From contig MWCA01000034.1 in the NCBI GenBank assembly GCA_002069785.1, positions 1 to 52,034 on the forward strand: DNA of 52,034 nucleotides, in the 5' to 3' direction. Numbering within the stretch: position 1 is the first letter of the stretch; every line of letters begins with the position of its first letter. Made by a program: the position numbers and the translations under genes. The notes beneath the pieces were generated by a model, which was not told the DNA's origin, searched no databases, and saw nothing but the letters and a program-made list of their open reading frames with translations. Of this stretch, positions 44,101 to 52,034 are shown one piece after another. This DNA comes from Lentisphaerae bacterium ADurb.Bin242 (GTDB taxonomy: Bacteria; Verrucomicrobiota; Lentisphaeria; Victivallales; UBA1829).

Positions 44101-47037
44101 TCATTCAATTTCAAGACTGACGGACGAGACCAGCATTTCGGCGTCCTTCAACGGCCAGAGAAAAAAGTTCACATGGGAGACCTTCCCTTTCGGAGTATCG
44201 CTGACCGGTATGCGGAACACATGTTCCTGTTCTTTTTCCGTGATCGGGATTTCGATGCGCCTGGTGCCGATCGCCTCCTTGTAGATTGCGGCCGTCTTGT
44301 CTCCAGGCATATTCTCATGGAAATTGAAGAGGATCAGGTTCGTTCCTTTGCCGGACGCCTTGAGGCGGATCACGGCCGTGTTGCCGTCTCCGGCCGGAGT
44401 CTTTACCCCGGATCGAAACAGGAGGCCGGACTTCTCTCCTCCCTGGAGCCGGAGTCCCTTGCCGGGAATCAGCTTGACGCGCGGATCGTCCTTGACCGGC
44501 GACCAGAAATTCCATTCCTTCTGGTTGAAGTAAGGCCGCTGGTAATTCTGGAAGTCGCCGTTGATTTCCCCTTTCCGCGGCCTGGAACCGCCGAGCACGG
44601 CGATTCCCATGCGGTGGAGCGTGCCCAGATAAGAAATGTCGAACAGCGGCGACCACGAGAGGTTTTCGCCTCCGGTCCGGGTGCGCATCAGGTTCATGCG
44701 GAAGTGTCCGCCTTCTCCGATTTCCTTGTCGGGGAGCAGCTTCGAGAGCGGAACGGCGAAGAGGAAACTCCAGTTTTTCCCGTCATATTTCGAGACATAT
44801 TTCCCGCCGACGTCGGTTATGCTGTTGCTTACGATGCCGTTGACTTCGCGGTGACGGTAGTTGTTAAACGTTCCGTGAGGGCTCATGACCAGATGGTTGT
44901 ACGGGAATTCGCCGGCTTTTTGTGCAAGGAATATTTCCACATTGTTCTTCCATTCGTCCTTGTCTTTGGTTTTCTCTTCGGCCGGGTTTTCCTCCTTCAT
45001 GGAGATGTAGAGGTATTGGAAGTCATGGACAAGCCGGAACGTGACCTTGGTCGCGTCGTCCTTGCCGAAGACTGTTTTCATCGCGGGAATTTCCACCGCG
45101 CGGGAGAAGTCGGCCTTCGACGGATCGCCGTCCGCCGCGCGAGTCATCGGAACCACCACGCGCGGAACGGGGTGAAGCAGCGCCGACCTGGAGTTTTCGT
45201 AATCCTTGCGCCCGGCGACCATCTGGGAATGGATCGTGGTTCCGAGGAACTCCACGCGGGCTTTTTCCATCGGCGTTGCCGCCAGTTTCTGCGCTTCCTT
45301 GAAAAGCTTGTCCAGCTTTGCGACGCGTTCGGCCGTGCCGATCCCCCAGTTCACCTCGTAGGTATGCGTCCAGATGTTGAGAACGCCGGTGTATCTGTTC
45401 AGCACCTGTTTGGGATAGTTGTCCTTGTTCCAGAAAGCGCTCTCGACTTCCTTCCAGTATTCGCGCATCGGTTCCGCCGCCGCTCCGAAAAAGTTTTTGT
45501 AGAAATCGTTCAATTCTTTCCCGGCCGGGAAATTCCTGTCATAGCAGAGGTTCAGCGCAAGATAGGTTTCAAGATAGTTGTAATCGATGAAGTTCTCGAT
45601 GAACATGCCCTGGACTCCGTCCTTGATGAACATCTTGATGATCGGGATGACCGCGTTCGGATAAAAACCCGGAAAGAATTTTTTGGGGTAATTGTTCTGA
45701 AGCATGTCCCAGTAGGGGCTGAGCATATAGAGCCAGAGCGTCACGGGGCGGTCGTCCGCCTTTTTGCGCCAGTAATTGTAGATTTCCATGTGCCGGTTGC
45801 GGATCACGGGCAGATACCAGGTGTTGATCCCGAACATCAGTTGGAGCGACATGTTTTTCTCGAGCGGGACATCCTGCATCGGGCACTGATAGACACCGGC
45901 CGCGATCGAGATGTCCGGGTACTGTTTCGCCACTTCGCGACAGAGCGCATTGATGAACTGGAAATAGATCCATGTCCAGGAATCGGCGCCGGTGACTCCC
46001 GGAGGAACCAGTTTCCGGCAGTTTTCGCATTTGCAATAGTCATTGTTGTCCTCGCCCAGCATCGGATAGGTGTAGGGAAGTCCTTTGATCTTTTTCGCAT
46101 GCTGTATCGCCGTCCACGGGATCACCTCGCCGCGCGCCGTCCGGACCGCCTGGTCCGCCAGGATTTTGACCGTATCCGGGTGCGTGTAACAGAGATTCGG
46201 CGGAAGGTCCGGATCGTTTGGAAAAACATAGGGCATGCTTCCGACGGACCGGCCCTCGTATCCCTTCGCGAACAATTCGGGGCGCTCCTTGATGAACACA
46301 TCGGCGGCGGGCTTGCTCACCGTTGATTTTTTCCAGTAACGGAAATACATTCCGTGCGTGTTGTGGGAAGCCTGGCCGTAAAGGGTGGCCATGCGCCAGC
46401 GGAAACGCAGCAGTTCAAGGTCGCGCGGCGAAGAAAAGGGTTTGATGCGCCACGGGTACGCAAGAGTGGCGAAGCGTATCCCCTCCACGGAAGGTTTCCT
46501 TCGTATGTTCAATGGCTCGACGATCAGCGTTTTTCCCGGCTCGAAGCATGTTCCGATGTCTCCCGGAAAGTAAAACCGGACGCCGCAGCATTTTTCCAGA
46601 AAGTCGTAGGCTGCGTAAAGCGTGGAATGGAGAGCCATTTCCGTTCTCGGGAAAGAATGCTGATTGTCATATATTATTTTTCCGAAGTCCGGCATGTCGT
46701 TTCCGATCAGGACGAGCGCGTCCGGGAAAAATTTCACCTCGTATTCTTCTCCGCTGTAGCCGGCTGTCTTCATGCCGCGGCGGATCGTTTCCGCGCTTTC
46801 CCCGACATATACGGGAAATGTCCCGGGCGCGGGCGCGTCCTTCACGATCGGGAGGACGGCTCCGGTGATCAATTTGACCACATGCTGAAGCTCGAACGCG
46901 GCAAGCTGTGCGGCTTTGACCGGTTTTTCCGCGATCACGATGGACGCTTTCGGCACGCCGTTTTCAACAAGAGTGACGGGTGCGGCGTGAATTGCGGCGA
47001 TGCCGCAGAGAAAAAGGATTGCAAGCAGTTTTTTCAT
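44101..47037 (-). CDS. DUF4838 secreted protein with CBM9-like module
   Basis: A 978-residue protein with a signal peptide (about 1-18, ending IHAAP). The GH67-like N-terminal domain (AAFELQHVVKLITGAVLPIV) is followed by the DUF4838 barrel with C335-x-C337-x2-C340 (NNDYCKCENC). Residues about 660-830 form a CBM9-like module (VEIFLAQKAGE, WSFLFAVPLSKLLPD), and the last 130 a further sandwich ending in SVSLEIE. It follows a prepilin-like gene and precedes the M14 and ABC transporter genes in one minus-strand unit, so it probably prepares the glycan that the transporter imports. Confidence 0.88.
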   Translation of the reverse strand: MKKLLAILFLCGIAAIHAAPVTLVENGVPKASIVIAEKPVKAAQLAAFELQHVVKLITGAVLPIVKDAPAPGTFPVYVGESAETIRRGMKTAGYSGEEYEVKFFPDALVLIGNDMPDFGKIIYDNQHSFPRTEMALHSTLYAAYDFLEKCCGVRFYFPGDIGTCFEPGKTLIVEPLNIRRKPSVEGIRFATLAYPWRIKPFSSPRDLELLRFRWRMATLYGQASHNTHGMYFRYWKKSTVSKPAADVFIKERPELFAKGYEGRSVGSMPYVFPNDPDLPPNLCYTHPDTVKILADQAVRTARGEVIPWTAIQHAKKIKGLPYTYPMLGEDNNDYCKCENCRKLVPPGVTGADSWTWIYFQFINALCREVAKQYPDISIAAGVYQCPMQDVPLEKNMSLQLMFGINTWYLPVIRNRHMEIYNYWRKKADDRPVTLWLYMLSPYWDMLQNNYPKKFFPGFYPNAVIPIIKMFIKDGVQGMFIENFIDYNYLETYLALNLCYDRNFPAGKELNDFYKNFFGAAAEPMREYWKEVESAFWNKDNYPKQVLNRYTGVLNIWTHTYEVNWGIGTAERVAKLDKLFKEAQKLAATPMEKARVEFLGTTIHSQMVAGRKDYENSRSALLHPVPRVVVPMTRAADGDPSKADFSRAVEIPAMKTVFGKDDATKVTFRLVHDFQYLYISMKEENPAEEKTKDKDEWKNNVEIFLAQKAGEFPYNHLVMSPHGTFNNYRHREVNGIVSNSITDVGGKYVSKYDGKNWSFLFAVPLSKLLPDKEIGEGGHFRMNLMRTRTGGENLSWSPLFDISYLGTLHRMGIAVLGGSRPRKGEINGDFQNYQRPYFNQKEWNFWSPVKDDPRVKLIPGKGLRLQGGEKSGLLFRSGVKTPAGDGNTAVIRLKASGKGTNLILFNFHENMPGDKTAAIYKEAIGTRRIEIPITEKEQEHVFRIPVSDTPKGKVSHVNFFLWPLKDAEMLVSSVSLEIE

Positions 47038-47070
47038 GATAAACCTTTATGATCAATTTCAGAAATTGCT

Positions 47071-47778
47071 TCAGTATGCAAAATTGCTGTTCCACGGAAG
47101 CGTCGCCGCGCTTTTTCTCAGGTCCTGCGGAATCATTTTTCCCACATTGCCGCCGGCAAAAAGAAGGTTGACCTGATTGGAGTGGCGCGGATCGAGGATC
47201 CGGCTGTCGAAGGTGCCATAATAATTTTCCCAGAAGTTCAGAGCCCATCCCAGACATTGCGAAAGATTCCTGCATCCGTTGTCGGCGGTGATCATGTGCT
47301 TGGACGGAGATTTGACTTCCGCCAGTTTGTGTCCGTAAAAATCCAGGTTGTAACCGTATGACATGCACCGGAAATCATCGGTGGAAACGTGCCGTGCAAG
47401 GGTACAATTGACACGGTGTTTTTCAGTTGGACACAGAAAGATCTTCGTATCTTTGTGGGAACGGTAGCCATAGCCGTTCGAAACGCTTCCGGGTTTGAGA
47501 TAATCGGAAAGTTTGCACGCCCAGGTCCGGTCTTGGGGATATGCCATCCACGAATAAGGATAGAACTCCTTATTGTCGCCGGTATAAAGGGCGAAGGCCG
47601 TTCCGATCTGCTTGAGCTTGTTTGTACAGGACGTGGTTCTTGCCGCATCCCTGGCCTTATTGAGAGCCGGCAGCAGCATCGCCGCCAGGATCGCGATGAT
47701 CGCAATCACAATGAGAAGCTCAATGAGTGTGAATGCTCCCAATGGAATTTCCGAACGGACCTGTTTCCTTCCCGACAT
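47071..47778 (-). CDS. Prepilin-like protein with variant H-X9-GG motif
   Basis: A 235-residue protein. The helix [20 protein letters not shown] starts at F16 after a 15-residue leader ending LGA; Ala at -1 is the closest of the four to the usual Gly. The C-terminal motif reads [12 protein letters not shown], so the Asp of H-X9-DG is replaced by Gly. ATG 47778 follows AAGGAGG closely; a start 12 codons earlier has no ribosome site. It is 33 bases before the DUF4838 gene and 135 bases after the LacI gene, and is therefore the first structural gene of the unit. Confidence 0.86.
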   Translation of the reverse strand: MSGRKQVRSEIPLGAFTLIELLIVIAIIAILAAMLLPALNKARDAARTTSCTNKLKQIGTAFALYTGDNKEFYPYSWMAYPQDRTWACKLSDYLKPGSVSNGYGYRSHKDTKIFLCPTEKHRVNCTLARHVSTDDFRCMSYGYNLDFYGHKLAEVKSPSKHMITADNGCRNLSQCLGWALNFWENYYGTFDSRILDPRHSNQVNLLFAGGNVGKMIPQDLRKSAATLPWNSNFAY

Positions 47779-47794
47779 TTCAAGACCTCCTTCT

Positions 47795-47814
47795 TTGAAT
47801 ATTTTTATGTTCAA
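47795..47814. promoter_or_regulatory. Palindromic site just before the prepilin-like gene
   Basis: TTGAAtAT and ATgTTCAA arms (one mismatch) around TTTT give a 20-base near-palindrome directly upstream of the ribosome site. Its TTGAA half-sites resemble those near the LacI promoter at 49091. Confidence 0.35.
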
Positions 47815-47913
47815 TACCGCGACTCCCGAAACATGCTCCGGTTTCGCCGTATCCGGAATTCATTGTGAAACTCCCCGCCCGCAATCCTCTTTTGCGGATA
47901 TGATTTCAATTTG

Positions 47914-48987
47914 TCAGCGTTGTGCGGCATACCCGTTCCCTTCTCCCGGCGGATGGTTTCTGCGGACCTTGCCGGAAATTTTTTCCAGCACCGCGTTCCG
48001 GGCCTGCGCCGGTTCGGCGCAGGATTCGCGGTCGATGCGCGGAGGTCTGATTCTTTTGTGGATGACCGGCAAAGACGGATTGGCGATCCGGTTCAGGATA
48101 TGGCCGACAAGTTCCACCCCGAAATCTTCCACCCGCATGTCGTAGGTCGTGAGCGGGGGAAACGCATAGCGCGCATTCTTGATGTTGTAGGCGCCGATGA
48201 CGGAAAAATCGCCGGGGATGGTAAAGCCCGATTCATGCAGCGTGTTTACAAGGGAAATTGCGGCGGTGTCGTTGTAGGCCACGACGGCAGAGGGGCGTTC
48301 TTTCGCGGCAATGAGCTTCCCGGCGGCTTCGTATCCTGTTTCCGGGATGCCCCAGCCTTCCGTCAGCCATTCGGGACGCGTTTCCATACCCAGCCGGTCG
48401 ATGCTCTCCAGAAAGGCGTTGAAACGGTAATGGCTCTTCGCTCCGGCATAGCCGATCTTCCGGTGTCCGAGCTTCTTCAAATACCGCACGGCGTCCAGCG
48501 CCGTCGATTCGATGTCGATCACGATTCCGTCACTGTTTTTCGGGATCGTGAAACAGCCGGCATGGGAAACGAAAAGAGTCGGGACCCGCGGAATTCCGAA
48601 GGTGTCCGGTTCACCGTAGGCGATAAGACCGTCCACCCCCTGCGCAAGCATCCGGGTCACGAGGGGACGCACCGTTTTGTCTTCCTCCCACATGGAAAAG
48701 GCGAAAAGGGCATGATATCCGTTGTTCGTGAACGCCCAGAGCATGGAGTGCATGAGTTCGGAAAAATAGTCGTCCATCGATCCGGGAAAAATCACTCCGA
48801 TCAGTTTGCTGGATTTGGTCCGGAGCGAACGGGCGGCCCGGTTCGGCATATAGTTCATTTCGGCGGCGATCCGGCGTATTTCTTCGCGCTTTTTCGGGGA
48901 AAGATGTCCCGTATTTTCATCATTCAGGGCCATTGAGACCGCCTGAAACGAGACCTGCGCTTTCTTTGCAATGTCTTTCAGCGTCAT
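47914..48987 (-). CDS. LacI-family transcriptional repressor
   Basis: A 357-residue regulator. The helix-turn-helix (MTLKDIAKKAQVSFQAVSMALN) and hinge (REEIRRIAAEMNYMPNRAAR) are canonical; the sugar-sensing domain shows LIGVIFPGS, DGLIAYGE, HRKIGYAG, PSAVVAYNDTAAI and DFSVIGAYN. ATG 48987 starts exactly at the conserved domain; codons further upstream would add an atypical 40-residue leader. It has a consensus promoter with an operator-like element at +1. It is the first gene of the prepilin/DUF4838/M14/ABC/GH106 unit. Confidence 0.92.
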   Translation of the reverse strand: MTLKDIAKKAQVSFQAVSMALNDENTGHLSPKKREEIRRIAAEMNYMPNRAARSLRTKSSKLIGVIFPGSMDDYFSELMHSMLWAFTNNGYHALFAFSMWEEDKTVRPLVTRMLAQGVDGLIAYGEPDTFGIPRVPTLFVSHAGCFTIPKNSDGIVIDIESTALDAVRYLKKLGHRKIGYAGAKSHYRFNAFLESIDRLGMETRPEWLTEGWGIPETGYEAAGKLIAAKERPSAVVAYNDTAAISLVNTLHESGFTIPGDFSVIGAYNIKNARYAFPPLTTYDMRVEDFGVELVGHILNRIANPSLPVIHKRIRPPRIDRESCAEPAQARNAVLEKISGKVRRNHPPGEGNGYAAQR

Positions 48988-49016
48988 TTTTGTTTCCGCT
49001 TCATTTTGTTTTCCGC

Positions 49017-49028
49017 TTGAAGGTTCTA
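49017..49028. promoter_or_regulatory. Operator-like direct repeat, copy 2
   Basis: TTGAAGGTTCTA, identical to the copy at 49091-49102 and 74 bases from it, in the leader of the LacI gene. Confidence 0.5.
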
Positions 49029-49090
49029 TTTCATCCCTCCGGCAAACGCATTTAAAACTGCATTTGAAAAGCCATGCGTTTCCATGTAGG

Positions 49091-49102
49091 TTGAAGGTTC
49101 TA
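49091..49102. promoter_or_regulatory. Operator-like direct repeat, copy 1 at the LacI transcription start
   Basis: TTGAAGGTTCTA is an imperfect palindrome (four of five outer pairs match) that overlaps the predicted +1 of the LacI promoter. Confidence 0.55.
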
Positions 49103-49108
49103 CCCACT

Positions 49109-49136
49109 AATATAATGTCATGTCATCAAATGTCAA
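49109..49136 (-). promoter_or_regulatory. Consensus sigma70 promoter of the second LacI gene
   Basis: On the minus strand a perfect TTGACA (49136-49131) and TATATT (49114-49109) are 16 bases apart, in the 295-base region 48988-49282. The remainder of that region holds only the two repeat copies and an AT-rich stretch. Confidence 0.7.
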
Positions 49137-49282
49137 GGAGAATCTGAAAAAAAATTAATCCGTCCCGCGATCCTTTGTATCACCCTCATTTTCCGGGGAT
49201 TGGAACCGGATGCCGGGAGAAGGAATGGCGTCAAAAAGACCTCTTTCCGTCCGGGTGCATCGCCGAAACCGGGACAAACGGA

Positions 49283-50029
49283 TCAAGCCTGGTTTTCCAG
49301 AAAACGGATGGCTTCGGGGAGTTCGCGGAAATGATAGATGATGTAGTCCGCCTCGGCGCCCATGCTCCGCTGTTCCCCCTGATTGGACTGGAAGAACACC
49401 GTCCGCATGCCGAATTCGTGCGCCCCGAACACATCGCGGTACATGTCGTTGCCGATGAAAAGGGTTTCGGAGGGGGACAGCCCCATTTTCGCCAGCGCAA
49501 GCTCGAAGATGCGGGCATCCGGTTTCCGGTAGCCCAGATCGCTCGAAACGATCACCGTCTCGAAGAAACCCGCCAGTCCGACTGCGCGAAGTTCGGGGAA
49601 GGCCCACAGGCTCTGCCCGTCGGAAACCGCCCCCATCCGGTACTGCGGACGCAGCGATGCCAGCACCGTTTCCACGTCGGGATACAGTTCCAGCTTGAAG
49701 CGGGAGGCCGCGCGGAACACCTCCGCCAGCATCCGGGGAAGCATCCCCTGTTTTTCCCGAGGCAGCGAACGGGTGAAGCCGGAGGCATGGATTTCCACCA
49801 TTTCGCGGAAAATGGCGACAACGTCGATTTCCGGGTATTTCTCCGGACTTTCCCGCCGCTGGCGTTTGTTGAGTTCAAAAAAGAATTGCCGGATTTCGTC
49901 CGGTTCCAGCGCGATCCCCTGATAGTCCAGCAGGTTGCTCAGAACCCGGTAGGTATTGTCGTCGTATTCATTCGTCAGGATGTCCACCAGCGTTCCGTTG
50001 ATGTCGAAAATCAGTCCTTGAAATTTCAT
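49283..50029 (-). CDS. HAD-superfamily hydrolase
   Basis: A 248-residue cytoplasmic phosphatase-type protein with a helical cap (about 20-115). Motif I is D9-I-N11-G-T, where the usual second Asp is Asn; motif II is S136 (AVSDG), motif III K169 (YRKPD) and motif IV G193-N-D195 with D199 (IGNDMYRDV). The Asn may slow or change the reaction, or the enzyme may be specialised. ATG 50029 follows GAGGAGGT. The start codon overlaps the stop of the kinase gene (ATGA), so the two are translationally coupled. Confidence 0.87.
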   Translation of the reverse strand: MKFQGLIFDINGTLVDILTNEYDDNTYRVLSNLLDYQGIALEPDEIRQFFFELNKRQRRESPEKYPEIDVVAIFREMVEIHASGFTRSLPREKQGMLPRMLAEVFRAASRFKLELYPDVETVLASLRPQYRMGAVSDGQSLWAFPELRAVGLAGFFETVIVSSDLGYRKPDARIFELALAKMGLSPSETLFIGNDMYRDVFGAHEFGMRTVFFQSNQGEQRSMGAEADYIIYHFRELPEAIRFLENQA

Positions 50030-51039
50030 GACCACCTCCTCAGGCATTGTCTGGCTTCATGGACCAGACGCCGTTTATATTCGCCGGTCAGCCAGGGATT
50101 CCGCGCGATGCGCAGAAGCGTGATCCCCATGTAAAAGGGCACCCGTCCCGTGATGGACCGGAACGTCTGTTCCCGGTCGGGAAAATGGCACGAGTACTCC
50201 CACAGGAAATGACCGATGAACGGCTCCGCCAGATATTTGTTTCCGGTTTCGAGCAGGAAAAAATGCTGGAGTTCGGCGGCGATCCGTCCCGCGTCGTAAA
50301 CCCGGTCCGCCCATTGCACGCGTTCGAGGTCGAACGACATGACGCTCAGCTCGTTGCCGAACAGGAAGTTTTCCGGTGTGGCGTCGCCATGCACGAGCAC
50401 CTGGCGGTCTTCCCACATTTTCGGCTGTTCTTTCCAACGGTCCCGGAGCCAGTGGAATTCGTGCGATTCCTTTCCATTGAGCGTCTGTCCTTCGATCAAC
50501 TGTCCGACCAGGCCGTCCATATACCGTCCGGCCTCGTGGAAATCCACGCGGGAATCCTTTGCCGTACGGTTGTGAAAAGAAGCCAGGAAATACGCCAGCG
50601 CCGTCAGCTTGTAAAACAGCAGTCCGTCGTCATGATTCCGGATGGCGCGGGAAATGAGGCTGCTCAGCAGCTCTCCGTCGCAGTATTCGACCACCAGCAG
50701 CTGATTCAGCGATGCGTTGCAGCCCAGCGGACGCGCAATATAGTGCGGATAGCCGGTGAACCCGCGGTCACGCATCATCAGAAGATTGCGGCACTCCCGC
50801 GACAGGCGCCGGGCGGCGACTTCGGGGTCGGGTTCCTGCGGCGACAGGAAGAATTTCCCGATCACCTTGGCTCCCGTGTGCTTCTCCTCATACAGGTAGA
50901 CGGCATTGGAACCGTTCAGTTTGAAGACCCGATACGTGACGGAATCCCGGAAGCCGGTGAGCTGCGGCTGGATATCGTATTGAAGGTAACCATGCAAAGG
51001 ATCATTTTTCGGCAGATGCCCCAAATATTGTTTTCCCAT
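50026..51039 (-). CDS. APH-family small-molecule kinase
   Basis: A 337-residue cytoplasmic protein with the aminoglycoside/choline/homoserine kinase fold. The ATP-binding Lys is probably K62 (VIGKFF); the catalytic loop is H217-G-D219 to N224 (VHGDATPENF), and D237 (SFDLERVQWADRVYD) binds magnesium. Such proteins phosphorylate small hydroxyl compounds; there is no basis for calling it a resistance gene. Coupling to the HAD phosphatase by an ATGA overlap suggests a kinase/phosphatase pair acting on the same or sequential metabolites. The 167-base gap upstream (51040-51206) contains a weak possible promoter (TTGCAT/TAAGTT) overlapping a GGAAC/GTTCC inverted repeat. Confidence 0.85.
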   Translation of the reverse strand: MGKQYLGHLPKNDPLHGYLQYDIQPQLTGFRDSVTYRVFKLNGSNAVYLYEEKHTGAKVIGKFFLSPQEPDPEVAARRLSRECRNLLMMRDRGFTGYPHYIARPLGCNASLNQLLVVEYCDGELLSSLISRAIRNHDDGLLFYKLTALAYFLASFHNRTAKDSRVDFHEAGRYMDGLVGQLIEGQTLNGKESHEFHWLRDRWKEQPKMWEDRQVLVHGDATPENFLFGNELSVMSFDLERVQWADRVYDAGRIAAELQHFFLLETGNKYLAEPFIGHFLWEYSCHFPDREQTFRSITGRVPFYMGITLLRIARNPWLTGEYKRRLVHEARQCLRRWS

Positions 51040-51206
51040 GATCGATTCTTTTCCAATCTAAACATTTTGCAAACAGAATTCTGACATTACGGAACTTATC
51101 CCGTTCCCGGAAAAATGCAAACGCGCAAACTCCCGATTTTCTCTGAATTTCCGGTGCGGAAGGAAAGAAGCGGAGGAGGGGAGCCTTTCCGCAGAAGGCC
51201 CGTCGG

Positions 51207-52034
51207 TTAACGGATTCGGCTGATCAGGAGTTTATCGATCCGGTTCAGGTCCATGTCCACGACTTCAAAACGCCAGCCGTTCCAGTCGACGCGGTCTGCT
51301 GTTTTCGGGATGCGTCCCAGGGCGTGCATGATGAATCCGCTGATGGTGTTGAATGCGTTTTCCGATTCGCCCGGGAGCCGGCCCGGCAGCGCAAGGACAG
51401 CTTTGATCCTTTCGATCGAAACATCTCCGTCAACCAGCAGGGAATTGTCCTCGCGGACAATGATGCTCTGTTCGGCCGGATCGGCGGCGGAGGAAAAATC
51501 CCCGACGATCGAGGCCAGTACATCCGACAAGGTCACCAGCCCCTGCAATCCGCCGTATTCGTCCACGACCAGCGCGCACTGCCGCTCCCTCTGCCGGAAA
51601 ATCTCCAGCAGGCTGGCGGCCGTGGCGTTTTCCGGCACATAGAGAGGCGGCTGCAACAGTTTTTCAATCTCCAGGGATTCTCCGCGCAGCACGGTTTTCA
51701 GCACATCGCAGGTATTCAGGATGCCCGCGATGTTTTCGAGTCCGCCGCGGCATACCACGATGCGGGAAAACGGACTGTTCTCCAGACGTCCGCGTATTTC
51801 CGCCGCGGAAGCCTTCAGGTCCAGCGAATATAGATTGCTGCGGTGGGTCATGATCGTTCCGATCCGCTGTTCCGCCAGTTGAAGGACGTTGGAAACGATC
51901 ACCTCTTCCTTTTCGTGGAACACCCCGGCCTCGGCGCCCTGGTTCATCAAAACATTGATTTCTTCCCCCGTCACAGGCGGCTCTTCGGCTCGCGGCCTCC
52001 CCGTTATTCGCAGGAGAATCCGGGAAGAGGCGGA
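51207..52034 (-). CDS. CorC/HlyC-type CBS-domain protein, 5' truncated
   Basis: The frame is open to the right edge (20 codons beyond the GTG at 51974), so the N-terminal part, probably the DUF21 membrane domain, lies outside the window. The visible part begins with the linker TGEEINVLMNQGAEAGVFHEKEE, then two CBS domains (about IGTIMTHRSNLYSLDL and PPLYVPENATAASLLEIF, VVDEYGGLQGLVTLSDVLASIVG) and a CorC_HlyC domain (VDGDVSIERIKAVLALPG, NTISGFIMHALGRIPK). This is the layout of the CNNM/CorC-like magnesium/cobalt efflux family often called hemolysins. Unrelated in theme to the glycan clusters. Confidence 0.88.
   Translation of the reverse strand, partial: SASSRILLRITGRPRAEEPPVTGEEINVLMNQGAEAGVFHEKEEVIVSNVLQLAEQRIGTIMTHRSNLYSLDLKASAAEIRGRLENSPFSRIVVCRGGLENIAGILNTCDVLKTVLRGESLEIEKLLQPPLYVPENATAASLLEIFRQRERQCALVVDEYGGLQGLVTLSDVLASIVGDFSSAADPAEQSIIVREDNSLLVDGDVSIERIKAVLALPGRLPGESENAFNTISGFIMHALGRIPKTADRVDWNGWRFEVVDMDLNRIDKLLISRIR

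Noticed and set aside
50026..51039. APH-family protein as an aminoglycoside resistance gene
   Set aside because: The family has many metabolic kinases, and the coupling to a HAD phosphatase favours a metabolic role. No resistance-specific feature is visible.
1..52034. tRNA, rRNA, CRISPR array, transposase or phage genes
   Set aside because: No such sequence pattern was recognised by reading; a dedicated search (tRNAscan-SE, Infernal, CRISPR finder) would be needed to exclude small RNAs.

Overview
The window looks like chromosome of a Lentisphaerota bacterium (Victivallales / Victivallis-like, probably a gut or sediment glycan degrader). This is inferred from three things together: several large secreted DUF4838 proteins, several short proteins that begin with a type IV prepilin helix ([16 protein letters not shown]) and end in an H-X9-DG motif, and moderately GC-rich DNA with many LacI/GntR regulators. 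No rRNA, tRNA, CRISPR array, insertion sequence or phage gene was seen.

Left part, + strand (1-25003): a truncated LamG-containing secreted protein and a sugar isomerase/epimerase end at a good terminator. A LacI regulator follows, with a perfect palindromic operator at its predicted transcription start. Next come a DUF4838 protein, a prepilin-like protein and a GH42-like protein. A second transcription unit starts at a strong promoter (11520-11548) with a structured leader. It carries a SIS-domain protein, a second GH42-like protein, an AstE/AspA-type metallohydrolase, a prepilin-like protein, two DUF4838 proteins (one a lipoprotein), a TIM-barrel-like protein of unknown role and a GH20-like protein.

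Middle (25064-37943): a minus-strand unit GntR regulator > 31-residue prepilin remnant > DUF4838. Then an L-lactate/malate-type dehydrogenase and a Gfo/Idh/MocA oxidoreductase (minus), divergent from a class II aldolase and a SugE/Gdx-type SMR exporter (plus). A convergent minus-strand group holds a 57-residue protein, a frameshifted DUF4190-like membrane protein and a proline-iminopeptidase-like hydrolase.

Right part, minus strand (48987 down to 34884): LacI > prepilin-like > DUF4838 > M14 carboxypeptidase-like > ABC solute-binding protein fused to a MalF-type permease > MalG-type permease with a roughly 480-residue extracytoplasmic insertion > GH106-like glycoside hydrolase. Beyond it lie an APH-family kinase and HAD hydrolase pair and the 3' part of a CorC/HlyC-type CBS protein.

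Taken together the window holds at least three regulated glycan-utilisation units. Each has a regulator, a DUF4838 putative glycan-active protein, a prepilin-like partner and accessory hydrolases. The most unusual parts are the remodelled ABC transporter (binding protein fused to one permease, repeat-filled loop in the other, no ATPase nearby) and the recurrent prepilin/DUF4838 pairing. Substrates cannot be read from the sequence; the presence of metallopeptidase-type enzymes suggests glycans carrying amide- or ester-linked groups, which is inference.
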